Assembly (NCBI RefSeq): GCF_025141175.1
Contig: NZ_CP081155.1
Location: forward strand, 1,455,001-1,519,000
Direction: 5' to 3'
From: Jannaschia sp. M317
GTDB lineage: Bacteria; Pseudomonadota; Alphaproteobacteria; Rhodobacterales; Rhodobacteraceae
Length of the DNA stretch: 64,000 bases
The stretch's first letter is position 1. Each line of letters begins with the position of its first letter. The notes beneath the pieces were generated by a model. That model was not told the origin of the DNA. It was given only the letters and a program-made list of their open reading frames with translations, and made no database searches. The translations under genes and the position numbers were made by a program. Below, one piece after another: positions 32,718 to 41,042 of the stretch.

Positions 32718-33836
32718 CTACTTGGCAAACATCGCGTCCAGACGATCCGTATCGACGCCCAAACCCGGCGCATCGGTCAGGGTGACGGCACCGCCCTCAA
32801 TCCTGCAGGGGCAGATATCTTCGCGCAGGGCATTGTCGTTGCCGTCCATCTCGACAAAACCGGTTCCCCCGATCCCCGCCCAAAGATGCATCGACCCGGC
32901 CAGGGCGACCCCGCCGCCCAGCGTGTGCGGGCAGGTCAGCTTGCCCGCCGCCTTGGCCCGCAGAAAGATGTCCCGCGCCTGGCTAATCCCGCCCCATTTG
33001 CAGATGTCTGGCTGAATGACGTCCAGCCAGTCCCCGGCGATCGCGTCATCGAACATTCTGAGATCACTGAAATTCTCGCCTCCAGCCAGTCGCAGGCCCG
33101 ACCCGTGGCGCAGGGTGCGCCAGGCGGTGGGCGGGGTGTCGACGCGCACCGGTTCTTCGACCCAATAGGGGGCCACCGCTGCAAGGTCGCGCAGCGCGTG
33201 GTCCGCCGCCTCGACGGTCCAGCCTTGATTGGCGTCCAGCATCAGCTCCGCGTCCGGTCCCAAAAGCGCCCGCAGGGCACGGGCATTGGCCAGGTCGGCC
33301 TGCGCGTCAAACCCGACCTTGAGCTTCAGTCGGCGATGCCCCTGCGCCAGCAACCCCGCGCCCGTGGCCTCGGCGCCGCTTGGGTTGATGCCGCTGGCAT
33401 AGACCGGAACATGGGCCTCCGTGCCGCCCATATATCGCCAGAGCGGCTGCCCCGCGCGCCGCGCCAGCATGTCCCAGACCGCCAGATCCAGGCCCGAAAT
33501 CGCCTGCGCGATCGGCCCCGGTTCACCGGTCTGCAGGACCAGGACGCTCAGCGCTTCGGTCAGGTACCGCCACAGGGCGGGCGCATCGTCAAAGGTCCGG
33601 TTCACCACGCGAGGGGACAGGTCCTGCGTGACGATCTGGGCGCGGTGCGGGGCACCGAACTTTGGAAAATTGCACCAGACCTCTCCGTATCCGGTCGCGC
33701 CCGAGGTGTCGCGCACCCTCACGAATATGGCGGGTCGATGCGTCATGACCCCGAAAGACGTTTTGACCGGAACCTCACAGGGGGCATATTGCACCGTAAC
33801 ATCAATGGCTTCGAGAGTGAACGCAGTATCGGTCAT
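32718..33836 (-). CDS. Mandelate racemase/muconate lactonizing enzyme family protein
   Basis: 372-residue enolase-superfamily enzyme, probably a sugar-acid dehydratase or epimerase. An N-terminal capping domain is followed by the barrel with the KxK base in RRLKLKVGF (about residue 187). Metal ligands are in MLDANQGW, WVEEPV and GGENFSD, and the general-base region in QPDICKWGG and CPHTLGGG gives the Asp/His pair of the mandelate-racemase group. The ATG at 33836 has GGAAAT upstream; longer frames overlap the divergent ParA promoter. It diverges from parA and converges on the sulfatase gene. Aldonate dehydration would connect it to the lactonase at 29.2 kb. Confidence 0.85.
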   Translation of the reverse strand: MTDTAFTLEAIDVTVQYAPCEVPVKTSFGVMTHRPAIFVRVRDTSGATGYGEVWCNFPKFGAPHRAQIVTQDLSPRVVNRTFDDAPALWRYLTEALSVLVLQTGEPGPIAQAISGLDLAVWDMLARRAGQPLWRYMGGTEAHVPVYASGINPSGAEATGAGLLAQGHRRLKLKVGFDAQADLANARALRALLGPDAELMLDANQGWTVEAADHALRDLAAVAPYWVEEPVRVDTPPTAWRTLRHGSGLRLAGGENFSDLRMFDDAIAGDWLDVIQPDICKWGGISQARDIFLRAKAAGKLTCPHTLGGGVALAGSMHLWAGIGGTGFVEMDGNDNALREDICPCRIEGGAVTLTDAPGLGVDTDRLDAMFAK

Positions 33837-33980
33837 AAAGATTTCCAATTGGCAGAGGACTTGATTGAACATATCTGCCCCGCCGTTGCCAAGTCGTCGC
33901 GGTCTGGCGGAACCCGCGCGCGGGGCGTTGACGGGCCGCAAGACGATCGTCATGCTGCGCTGCGGCATCAGGAGGGTTCG

Positions 33981-34619
33981 ATGGCGACGGTACTCACGTT
34001 CGCGCAGCAAAAAGGCGGGTCGGGCAAGACCACGCTTTGCGCGCATCTCGCGGTGGAACTTGCGGCGCGCGGGCACCGGGTCGGCCTGCTCGATAGTGAC
34101 CCGCAGGGGTCGCTGGGTCGCTGGTTCATGACCCGGTTCGAACGCGAAGGCGGGTTGAAAGGGGATCTGACCTTTTCAACCGCCTCTGCCTGGGGTGTCG
34201 GTTACGAGGTGTCCAAGCAGAAGGACGCGCTCGACTTCATCCTGATCGACACGCCGCCCAAGATCGATGCCGACCTGCGCCCGGCGCTGAAGGTGTCGGA
34301 CTTGATCGTGGTGCCGGTCACGGCCAGCCAGGTCGATCTCTGGGCGACCGAAGGCGTGCTGGAAATGGCCGCGCGAGAGGGCAAGCGCCCGCTGGCGGTG
34401 TTGAACCGGGCACGGTCGGGGACCAATCTGACGGTCGCGGTCAAAGGCGCGTTGTCGGGGTTGGAGGCGGATGCCGCAGACGCCGTGATCGCCAACCGCG
34501 TCGCCTACGCAGAGGCGTTGGGGGCCGGACTGGGCGTGGCCGAGATGGGTGGGGCCAAGGCGGCCGCGGCCGAAATGGCTGCGCTGGCGGATGAAATCCT
34601 GCGCCGCCTCGACCCCTGA
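33981..34619 (+). CDS. Orphan ParA-family ATPase
   Basis: 212-residue deviant Walker A ATPase: QQKGGSGKTT (residues 9-18) with the signature lysine, DSDPQGSLGRW and FILIDTPPKIDAD for the switch region. The short length and lack of an N-terminal HTH fit ParA-like cargo-positioning proteins such as ParC, PpfA or MipZ relatives rather than plasmid ParA. No parB or parS is seen nearby. GGAGGG precedes the ATG by six bases; the open frame extending left to 32655 is antisense to the enolase gene. It is upstream of a convergent capsule operon. Confidence 0.85.
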   Translation: MATVLTFAQQKGGSGKTTLCAHLAVELAARGHRVGLLDSDPQGSLGRWFMTRFEREGGLKGDLTFSTASAWGVGYEVSKQKDALDFILIDTPPKIDADLRPALKVSDLIVVPVTASQVDLWATEGVLEMAAREGKRPLAVLNRARSGTNLTVAVKGALSGLEADAADAVIANRVAYAEALGAGLGVAEMGGAKAAAAEMAALADEILRRLDP

Positions 34620-34624
34620 GAGCG

Positions 34625-34671
34625 CCGGGGCGCTGCCCCGGACCCCGGAGTATTTTCGCCGAGAAGAAGAC
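34625..34671 (+). repeat. Dispersed intergenic repeat, copy A
   Basis: Hairpin CCGGGGC-gct-GCCCCGG (34625-34641) followed by GGAGTATTTTCGCCGAGAAG and an AAGAC end, just before the kpsC stop. It lies between convergent parA and kpsC. It shares its tail with five other copies in the window. Confidence 0.65.
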
Positions 34672-36678
34672 CTAGCCGCGCCAGATCCAGGCGTGGTTCG
34701 CCAGCGCGCCCTGCGCCTTGGACAACGCGCGATTGGCTGGGCCGGGGCGCGGCCACGGGCCGTGGGCCAGACGGTGGAGTGCGACCTCGGGCGGGCAGGC
34801 GGTTCCGGTGATGGGGTCGAAATACCTAGGATAATCAATGAGAACGGCTTGGACCAGCGCGTCCAGACCGGGGCGCGCCGCGCGGCGACGGGCAGGCACC
34901 CGGCCAAGGTCGTGGGTCAGGCCCCAGCCCGCGTAGAAAGGCGCGCCGAGCGTCGTGACGGCGGTGTCCCGCAGCAGCGCCTCGAACCCCAGCAGCGACG
35001 TCAGGGTCCAGACTGCGTCGGCGCGGGCGATCAGCGCCAGGGGATCCGCGTCGCGGGCGACGAGGTCCGCGTCGGGGGCCTCGATGGCCCCGTCGCGGAG
35101 GCCCGCCTCCACGTCCGGGTGGGGTTTGTAGACGATGAACGCCTGCGGGTTCGCGGCGCGGGCGGCTGCCAAAAGGCCTGCGTTATCCGTGACGTCGGAC
35201 GTGCCCAGCCGGATCGAGGCGTCGTCGGCGACCTGTCCCGGCACCAAGAGGATCGGGCCCTCGGGCAGATCGGGCAGGGTGCCGCCGAGGTTGTATTTCG
35301 TGACGCCCAGATCGACCACGGCGGCACGCAGCGCACGGGCGCGGGCCAGCGTTTCGGGGGGGCGGGCGGCGGCGGCGATGATCGCGTCTTCGAGGTCGGA
35401 ACGGCGGCTCGGATCGTAGTAGATGCCCTGCCGATCCAGCACCAGCGACAGGGGCGGGATCAGGTCGGCACCCAACCCGCGCGACCGCAGAAAACCGTCT
35501 TCGACCTGCGCCCGGACCGGTGAAGCCACAGGGGTGACGGACGGGTGACCGGTGGGTGATCTGGGTCGGACGTGGGGCCCGGTGCCCCAGGTCAGATGTC
35601 GGGGGCCGGGTTTGTCGGTGAACCGCGCGCGGCCCGACAGAAAGGCCCGAACCGGACCGCGCTTCCACAGTCTGAAACCGGAGGCGGTCCAGCCATCGCG
35701 GTCTTCGCGCCAGGCGCGGGCCTGGGCCTCCAGATTGCGGATCACGTCGATGGGGTCGCACAGCCGGTCGCGGTGTGGATCGTACCAGCGCGGATAGAGC
35801 ACCATCATCGCCGCGACAAGTTGTGCGCGCGTCAGGCGGCGTTGGCGGCGGGGCAGGGGATTGCGGGCATCGTCCAGGCCCCAGCCGGACCAGACGGGTT
35901 GCCCGAAAGTGACGGGGCGGTGGCCGTGGGCGATGGCCTCGAACCCCATCTGGCTGCTGACGGTATAGACCGCGATGGCCCCGGCCAGCAGGGTGGCGGG
36001 GGGCAGGGGGCGATCCTCCAGCGTGGCCCCATGGGTGGCGTCGGCCTCGGTGTAGTGGCCGGCGCGGTGGCCGCCCTGGGTTTCGGGATGGGTCTTGATC
36101 AGGATGGGATGGGTCGGATGTTCTTCGCGCGCGAACATCAGCATTTCGCGAAACGTGGTCTCTGTCGCGCCGCCGCGTGCGATGGAGGCATCGCCCCGCG
36201 TCTGGTCGACGACCAGAACATAGCCGGGGTCCGGTGGGGGCAGGTCGGTGCGGGTGGCGGCGTATTTGGTCACGCCGCTGGCGCGCAACGCGTCCAGCGC
36301 GGCGCGGGCGCGGGTCATCAGGTCGCCGTCGTCGAACGGGTGCGTGGCCAGCAGGGTTTCCAGGTCCGACGGCCGGGCCCCATCGTAGTGCGCACCCTGG
36401 GTGTCGATCAGCAGGCCCATCGCAGGTTCCCCCCCGCGACCGGGGTGGAGCGAGCGGAGCCAGGCGTCTTCGAGGGTGACGACGGGCGCGCCGGTCTTTG
36501 CGTTGATCCATGCGGCGCGGCGGGCGGAGGGGCCGTCGGTGCCCCATCGCGCCACCCAGTCGCCCGCCCGGGGCCAGCCGGGCCGCAGGTCCCAGCCCGC
36601 CAGCCAGGCGATCCGGCGGATGCGGTGCGACATCAGGCCCAGCGAGGGGACCCGGGCGATGCGGGGGGCGTCGGTCAC
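34672..36678 (-). CDS. kpsC: KpsC-type capsular polysaccharide beta-Kdo transferase
   Basis: 668-residue cytoplasmic glycosyltransferase with two homologous halves, as in KpsC/LpsZ, which builds the poly-Kdo linker of group 2-type capsules. Repeated landmarks are LEDAWLRSLHPG (about residue 68) and FLRSRGLG (about 400), LLIDTQGAHYD and LVLDRQGIYYDPSR, and ILIKTHPE versus IVYKPHPD. TVSSQMGFEA and TLTSLLGFEA also recur. The start is GTG at 36678; an ATG at 36633 (MSHRIRR) is an alternative since neither has a strong ribosome site. It is downstream of the Wza-like gene on the same strand. Confidence 0.87.
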   Translation of the reverse strand: MTDAPRIARVPSLGLMSHRIRRIAWLAGWDLRPGWPRAGDWVARWGTDGPSARRAAWINAKTGAPVVTLEDAWLRSLHPGRGGEPAMGLLIDTQGAHYDGARPSDLETLLATHPFDDGDLMTRARAALDALRASGVTKYAATRTDLPPPDPGYVLVVDQTRGDASIARGGATETTFREMLMFAREEHPTHPILIKTHPETQGGHRAGHYTEADATHGATLEDRPLPPATLLAGAIAVYTVSSQMGFEAIAHGHRPVTFGQPVWSGWGLDDARNPLPRRQRRLTRAQLVAAMMVLYPRWYDPHRDRLCDPIDVIRNLEAQARAWREDRDGWTASGFRLWKRGPVRAFLSGRARFTDKPGPRHLTWGTGPHVRPRSPTGHPSVTPVASPVRAQVEDGFLRSRGLGADLIPPLSLVLDRQGIYYDPSRRSDLEDAIIAAAARPPETLARARALRAAVVDLGVTKYNLGGTLPDLPEGPILLVPGQVADDASIRLGTSDVTDNAGLLAAARAANPQAFIVYKPHPDVEAGLRDGAIEAPDADLVARDADPLALIARADAVWTLTSLLGFEALLRDTAVTTLGAPFYAGWGLTHDLGRVPARRRAARPGLDALVQAVLIDYPRYFDPITGTACPPEVALHRLAHGPWPRPGPANRALSKAQGALANHAWIWRG

Positions 36679-36706
36679 CGGATTGGCGCGGCGCCCGCCC
36701 GCAGCA

Positions 36707-37846
36707 TCAGTTCAGGCCAAGCGTGTTGGCCGCGCTGCCCACCGGGGTCAGCGACCCGAAGACGGCGGCGACGGAGCGGTTCCAGGCCACGATCGGGGCC
36801 TCGGTCACATAGACCGTGTCGCCGTCGCGGATGATGAAATCGCGGGCCGAGAACATGCCGTTGGGCGCGGTCAGGTCCAGCACATAGACCACCCGCTGCG
36901 TGCCGGTCAGGTCATCGCGGCCCATGACGGCCTCGGCGATTTCCTCGGGCTCGTTGCGGAAAACGAAGACGCCGGTGGGGTTGGCCAGGTTGGCGTTGAG
37001 GCCACCGACCTGGGCCAGCGCCTCGATGGCGGAGATGACTTCGGACTGGAATTCAAGCCGGGTCTGGGTGCCCGTCGCGCCTAGCACGGTGAAGGCGCGG
37101 GTGTCTTCCTCGATGAAGATGCGGTCGCCGTCGCGCAGCGCGATGTCGAGCTGCGGATTGCGGTAGAGGTCGGCCAGATAGGCCGTCTCGGTCCGGTTGC
37201 CGCGCGACACGGAGACGAGCGCCACGTCCGGCTCGATCGAAATGCCACCGGCGCTGGCGATCATCGCGGTCAGGGTACGGGTGGGACGTTCGATGGGATA
37301 GACCCCCTGCGCGCCCGCACCGCCGACGACCGAAACCGTGGCCCCGTCGCCCGCCAGACGGCGGACCAGAACCTGCGGATCGGGCGTCTGTTCGTCCAGA
37401 CGACGGGTGATGACCCGGCGCAGCGCCTCGGGCGTGTTGCCTGCCGCGCGGATGCGTCCCGCGTAGGGGATGAAGATCATGCCCGCCGCGTCGACCTGAA
37501 CCTCGTCGATCAACGAGGCCGAGGCCCCCGCGTTGGTCAGCAGGCCGTCCTCGACGTTCTCGTAGATGATCAGGCCCAGGGTATCGCCGGGGCGGATGGT
37601 GTCGGCCCCGATGGGGTTGGCGTTGCGGAACGCCGCCGAGAAGCCCAGGGCAGGCGTCACCGAGGTCGCCGCCGTCACCCGGTCGTTGACCGAGACGATG
37701 AAGGCATCGCCGTCCTGCAGGACGGAGCCTGCGAAGATTTCCGCCTTGTTGGGCCCCGACCGCGGCAGGGTCCCGCAGGATGCCACAAGGGTCACGGCCA
37801 GGAAGAGGGCGGTTGCCCTCATCTTCCGGCGTCTGAGATTGCTCAC
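36707..37846 (-). CDS. Polysaccharide export outer-membrane lipoprotein (Wza/KpsD-like)
   Basis: 379-residue export protein. A signal peptide ends in the lipobox VASC (Cys about residue 24), followed by a polysaccharide-export domain (DTIRPGDTLGLIIYE, about 84-98) and SLBB-like repeats (VSVVGGAGAQGVYPI, AFTVLGATGTQTRLEF). It forms the outer-membrane exit channel for capsule. The start is GTG at 37846 with AAAGGG upstream; an ATG at 37822 is possible. It lies between kpsS and kpsC. No KpsM/KpsT or Wzc-like inner-membrane partner is in the window. Confidence 0.87.
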   Translation of the reverse strand: MSNLRRRKMRATALFLAVTLVASCGTLPRSGPNKAEIFAGSVLQDGDAFIVSVNDRVTAATSVTPALGFSAAFRNANPIGADTIRPGDTLGLIIYENVEDGLLTNAGASASLIDEVQVDAAGMIFIPYAGRIRAAGNTPEALRRVITRRLDEQTPDPQVLVRRLAGDGATVSVVGGAGAQGVYPIERPTRTLTAMIASAGGISIEPDVALVSVSRGNRTETAYLADLYRNPQLDIALRDGDRIFIEEDTRAFTVLGATGTQTRLEFQSEVISAIEALAQVGGLNANLANPTGVFVFRNEPEEIAEAVMGRDDLTGTQRVVYVLDLTAPNGMFSARDFIIRDGDTVYVTEAPIVAWNRSVAAVFGSLTPVGSAANTLGLN

Positions 37847-37947
37847 GGTTCTGCCCTTTCGCTCTGCCTCGGTGCCACATCGCGGGGGTTGGCCCCCGTC
37901 CAGTGCGGTTTGTCCGCACGGGCGTATGTTGTTGTCTCTACAGTATC

Positions 37948-39231
37948 CTAGCCGGATACCAATTTCAAATTCTGCCTCGGCACCGGATCGCCGGAGTCGA
38001 GACGGTCATAGGGGTCCTGTTCGGACAGCATCATGTCGACGACCTGGCGCAGCAACTGCCGCCGTCCGCGCGCCGAATAGAAGCCGCCCGCCACCTGCGA
38101 GGTTTCCAGCAGGTAGTGGCGGTAGTCGCGATAGGCGCGGCTGTCGGGGCGGTCGGGGTTGGCGAAGAAGGCCTCGATCGGCTGATCGGACACGAACTCC
38201 GGCTTGGAATAGACCGACCGGCCCAGTGCTTTGACCGGCAACCCGCGCCAGAGCGCCTGCTGCGCGGCGGTCGAATTGACGGTGATCGCGGAGCGCGCCT
38301 CGTTCATCAGACCGGCCAGCTTGCCGCCGCGCAGATAGTGGACGCGGCCCTGCAACCCATGCTTGTCGATCAGGCGCTTGATCGTGGCCTTGATCGGCGC
38401 GCGTCCATCTTCGAGGGGATGCGCCTTGAGGACGAGGTGGTGGTGCGAGGGGGCACCACGGGCGAAGCCCTCGACCACGACCTCCAGGAATTCGGTCATG
38501 GAGGTGAACGGGGAATGGGCCTGAAAGCTGGCGTCATGTTCCAGCTGCATCAGGCAAAGATGATAGGGGAAACCGCCGTGGGTGATCCGCCAGGTGGCAA
38601 TGCGCCGTTCCAGCGCGGTCAGGGGCATGGTCAGCAAGCGTCTGAGATACAGACGAAATTCCTGCGCGACCGTGATCCGGCGGTGCGGTTTGTAGGTGCG
38701 ATAGGCCCCGGGGCGGGACACGACGAACCAATGATAGAGCATGCCGTAGAACATGTGATGGCGCATGTCGCCCCAATGGGCGGGCGCGTCCGGCAGATCC
38801 AGGTCGAGCTGCGCCAGCGCGGCCTGCATCTGCGGCACGGTCTTGTCCATCAGGCGGGAATTGGCGTTCGATCCGCCACGTTCATAGCTGGTCCACCAGG
38901 GGCGCAGGTAGCCCTCTTCGAAGACATGAACGGTCAGGCCGACGGCCCGCGCATGGGCGATGGCCTGGGCATGGATGGGCCGCACGTCGCCATACAGCAC
39001 GAGGTCGGTGATGCCCTTGTCGGCGACAAGGGCGGCGAAGGTCAGGGGCCAGGTGTCCGCCGGTTTCTGGAAGGGGATGTAGCTGGGGCGGTCGAACCAG
39101 AACGCCTCGTCGCCCCGGTTGAAGCCCACACGCCACGCCTCGCACCCCGCCGCCCGCAACAGCCTGGCGAGGCGGTGGAAGAAGGGCCCATGCGGCCCTT
39201 GCAGGAACAGGAAGCGGCGCGTTGGGCGCAT
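37948..39231 (-). CDS. kpsS: KpsS-type capsular polysaccharide Kdo transferase
   Basis: 427-residue capsule enzyme that in characterised systems adds the first Kdo to the lipid acceptor. Landmarks are FLFLQGPHGPFFHRLARLL at the N-terminus, the VFEEGYLRPWWTSYERGG motif (about residues 107-124), LVLKAHPLEDGRAP and NSTAAQQALWRGLPVKAL. These are typical of KpsS/LipB. The gene is the first of the three capsule genes and is divergent from ribE. The functional partner is KpsC downstream. Confidence 0.88.
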   Translation of the reverse strand: MRPTRRFLFLQGPHGPFFHRLARLLRAAGCEAWRVGFNRGDEAFWFDRPSYIPFQKPADTWPLTFAALVADKGITDLVLYGDVRPIHAQAIAHARAVGLTVHVFEEGYLRPWWTSYERGGSNANSRLMDKTVPQMQAALAQLDLDLPDAPAHWGDMRHHMFYGMLYHWFVVSRPGAYRTYKPHRRITVAQEFRLYLRRLLTMPLTALERRIATWRITHGGFPYHLCLMQLEHDASFQAHSPFTSMTEFLEVVVEGFARGAPSHHHLVLKAHPLEDGRAPIKATIKRLIDKHGLQGRVHYLRGGKLAGLMNEARSAITVNSTAAQQALWRGLPVKALGRSVYSKPEFVSDQPIEAFFANPDRPDSRAYRDYRHYLLETSQVAGGFYSARGRRQLLRQVVDMMLSEQDPYDRLDSGDPVPRQNLKLVSG

Positions 39232-39364
39232 GTCACCCTCCGATAAGACGCGCTATCGTGGTCCGGGCTGGCGGCAGGGGGAAGGCCATAATGTGGCCGC
39301 AATGGGGCACTTGCCCCGAAGATTGCAGGCCGTTAGCTGCAAAATGGCAACGAAAGGCAGCACA

Positions 39365-39967
39365 ATGTTCACCGGAATCGTCACCGACATCGGCATCCTG
39401 CGCGCGTTGGAACAGCGCGGCGACCTGCGCGCGCGCATCGGCACGCGCTATGACGCGACCGGCATCGATCTTGGCGCGTCGATCGCCTGCGACGGCTGCT
39501 GCCTGACGGTGGTGGATCGCGGCACCGATGCCGAAGGAAGCTGGTTCGACGTCGACATCAGCGCCGAGAGCCTGTCGAAGACCGCGCTGGGCGACTGGGT
39601 CGCGGGCGGTCGGGTCAACCTGGAACGCGCGCTGAAGGTGGGCGACGAGTTGGGCGGGCATATCGTGTCGGGGCACGTGGATGGCGTGGCCGAGATCCTG
39701 TCGATCACGCCCGAGGGCGATTCGGTGCGCTATGTCTTTCGCGCGCCCGCGGCCCTGGCGCGTTTCGTGGCGCCCAAGGGGTCGGTGGCGTTGCAGGGCA
39801 CATCGCTGACCGTGAACGAGGTTGCGGGGGCGGAGTTCGGCGTCAACCTGATCCCGCACACCCAAGAGGTGACGACCTGGGGCGGGGCGCGGGTCGGGCA
39901 GCGCGTCAACCTGGAGATCGACACCCTGGCCCGCTATGTCGCGCGGCTTGCTGAAATGTCCGGCTGA
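39365..39967 (+). CDS. ribE: Riboflavin synthase (alpha subunit)
   Basis: 200-residue enzyme converting two 6,7-dimethyl-8-ribityllumazine to riboflavin. It shows the invariant start MFTGIVTDIG and the two lumazine-binding repeats: SIACDGCCLTVVD with SLSKTALGDWVAGGRVNLERAL cut here at AL, then GSVALQGTSLTVNEV with LIPHT. GHIVSGHVDGVA forms the first repeat's end. The ATG at 39365 aligns with the family start; the open frame upstream is spurious. Two small hairpins precede it, but no FMN riboswitch is recognisable. ribB and ribH follow 3.5-4.6 kb downstream. Confidence 0.96.
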   Translation: MFTGIVTDIGILRALEQRGDLRARIGTRYDATGIDLGASIACDGCCLTVVDRGTDAEGSWFDVDISAESLSKTALGDWVAGGRVNLERALKVGDELGGHIVSGHVDGVAEILSITPEGDSVRYVFRAPAALARFVAPKGSVALQGTSLTVNEVAGAEFGVNLIPHTQEVTTWGGARVGQRVNLEIDTLARYVARLAEMSG

Positions 39968-40005
39968 CGCCGGGTTGCTGCCTGCTGGCCGCCTGCGGCG
40001 GCGGA

Positions 40006-40066
40006 GGGGGCGCTGCCCCCGTCCCTTGCGGGACTCCCCCGCGGTATTTTCGGCCAGAGGAAGACG
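40006..40066 (+). repeat. Dispersed intergenic repeat, copy B
   Basis: Hairpin GGGGGC-gct-GCCCCC (40006-40020), a second short stem (CCCTTGCGGG), then GCGGTATTTTCGGCCAGAGG and AAGAC. It lies between the convergent ribE and LysE-type genes. The tail matches copy F closely. Confidence 0.65.
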
Positions 40067-40068
40067 GG

Positions 40069-40683
40069 TCAGGGCAGCCGGGCCGTCAGCACGCGCAGGC
40101 CCGCCGCGCCGAAGCCAAGGGCGAAAAGCGCCTCGAACGGGCGGCGCAGGCGCAGGTAGAGGCGGGTCATCGATGGCGTCGAGAAGAGCAGCGCATAGCC
40201 GTGGAAGGTCAGCGCGCTTTGCAGGCCCACGGCCAGGATAATCGTCAGCAAGGCGCTTGCCGAGGCATCGGGCGGCACCCCGATGGCATAGAGCGCCCCG
40301 AAGAACAGCACTGCCTTGGGATTGGTCAGGTGCAGGGCCAGGCCGCGCGCGAACAGGCGGCGCGAGCTGCCGCTGAGCGCGCGGGTCTGCGGGCGGGCCC
40401 GTGACAGGGCGGCGCGGGCGGATTTCGCCGCCAGGAGCAGCAGATAGCCACCGCCGATCAGGCGAATCGCCTCGAACAGCCAGACCTGCGTCAGCATCAC
40501 CGCGCCCAGGCCAAGCGCCGCCGCCACCGACCAGGTCAGCGACCCCAGCGTGATGCCCGATGCCAGGACCAGACCCGCGCGGCGGCCTGAGGCCATCGAG
40601 GTGCCGGCGATGGCCAGGGTCGCGGGCCCGGGGCTGGCGCCCGCGACAAACGCGGCAAGAAGGATGAGGGGCAGGTCGATCAT
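40069..40683 (-). CDS. LysE/RhtB-family exporter
   Basis: 204-residue inner-membrane amino-acid or metabolite exporter. The N-terminal helix contains the family signature AGASPGPATLAIAGTSMASG (about residues 14-33) with the following GITLGSLTWS. Five to six helices follow, and NPKAVLFFGALY (about 121-132) is the second LysE landmark. The substrate is unknown. It is convergent with ribE and divergent from the small YdcH gene. Confidence 0.88.
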   Translation of the reverse strand: MIDLPLILLAAFVAGASPGPATLAIAGTSMASGRRAGLVLASGITLGSLTWSVAAALGLGAVMLTQVWLFEAIRLIGGGYLLLLAAKSARAALSRARPQTRALSGSSRRLFARGLALHLTNPKAVLFFGALYAIGVPPDASASALLTIILAVGLQSALTFHGYALLFSTPSMTRLYLRLRRPFEALFALGFGAAGLRVLTARLP

Positions 40684-40796
40684 CCGCGCAGGATGACGGC
40701 CGGGGCAGGGCGGGGCAAGCGCTTGATTTGCGTCAAGGCGCCGGGGGCTTGCAGCTGTCAGATCGGGGACATCCCATGCAAACGGAGGTTGCCCCC

Positions 40797-41042
40797 ATGT
40801 CCCATGTCCCGCACGAACTGGCCGAGGAATTTCCCCAGGATGCCGCGCGCATCTCGCTTTTGAAGGCGGAGGACGCGCATTTCTGCGGCTTGGCCGAGCA
40901 GTATCATCAGATCAATCGCGAAGTGCACCGCGCAGAGACCAACGTGGAGCCGACTTCGGATGTTCACATGCTGGAGCTGCGGCGCAAGCGGCTTGTTCTC
41001 AAGGACCAGATCGCCGGATATCTGGCTAAATCCGCGTCCTAG
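40797..41042 (+). CDS. YdcH/DUF465-family small protein
   Basis: 81-residue, charged, helical protein with the DUF465 pattern: LKAEDAHFCGLAEQYHQINR (residues about 22-41), VHRAETNVEP and LRRKRLVLKDQI. Members form short coiled-coil hairpins of unknown function. The ATG at 40797 has GGAGG eight bases upstream, so the ATG at 40728 is rejected. Its stop and that of the convergent GNAT gene share the bases CTAG. Confidence 0.88.
   Translation: MSHVPHELAEEFPQDAARISLLKAEDAHFCGLAEQYHQINREVHRAETNVEPTSDVHMLELRRKRLVLKDQIAGYLAKSAS

Noticed and set aside
32655..33980. Upstream extension of the ParA frame to 32655
   Set aside because: The extension is antisense to the enolase-superfamily gene; GGAGGG and family length fix the ParA start at 33981.
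39232..39364. FMN riboswitch before ribE
   Set aside because: Two short hairpins are present, but the conserved RFN sequence blocks are not recognisable.
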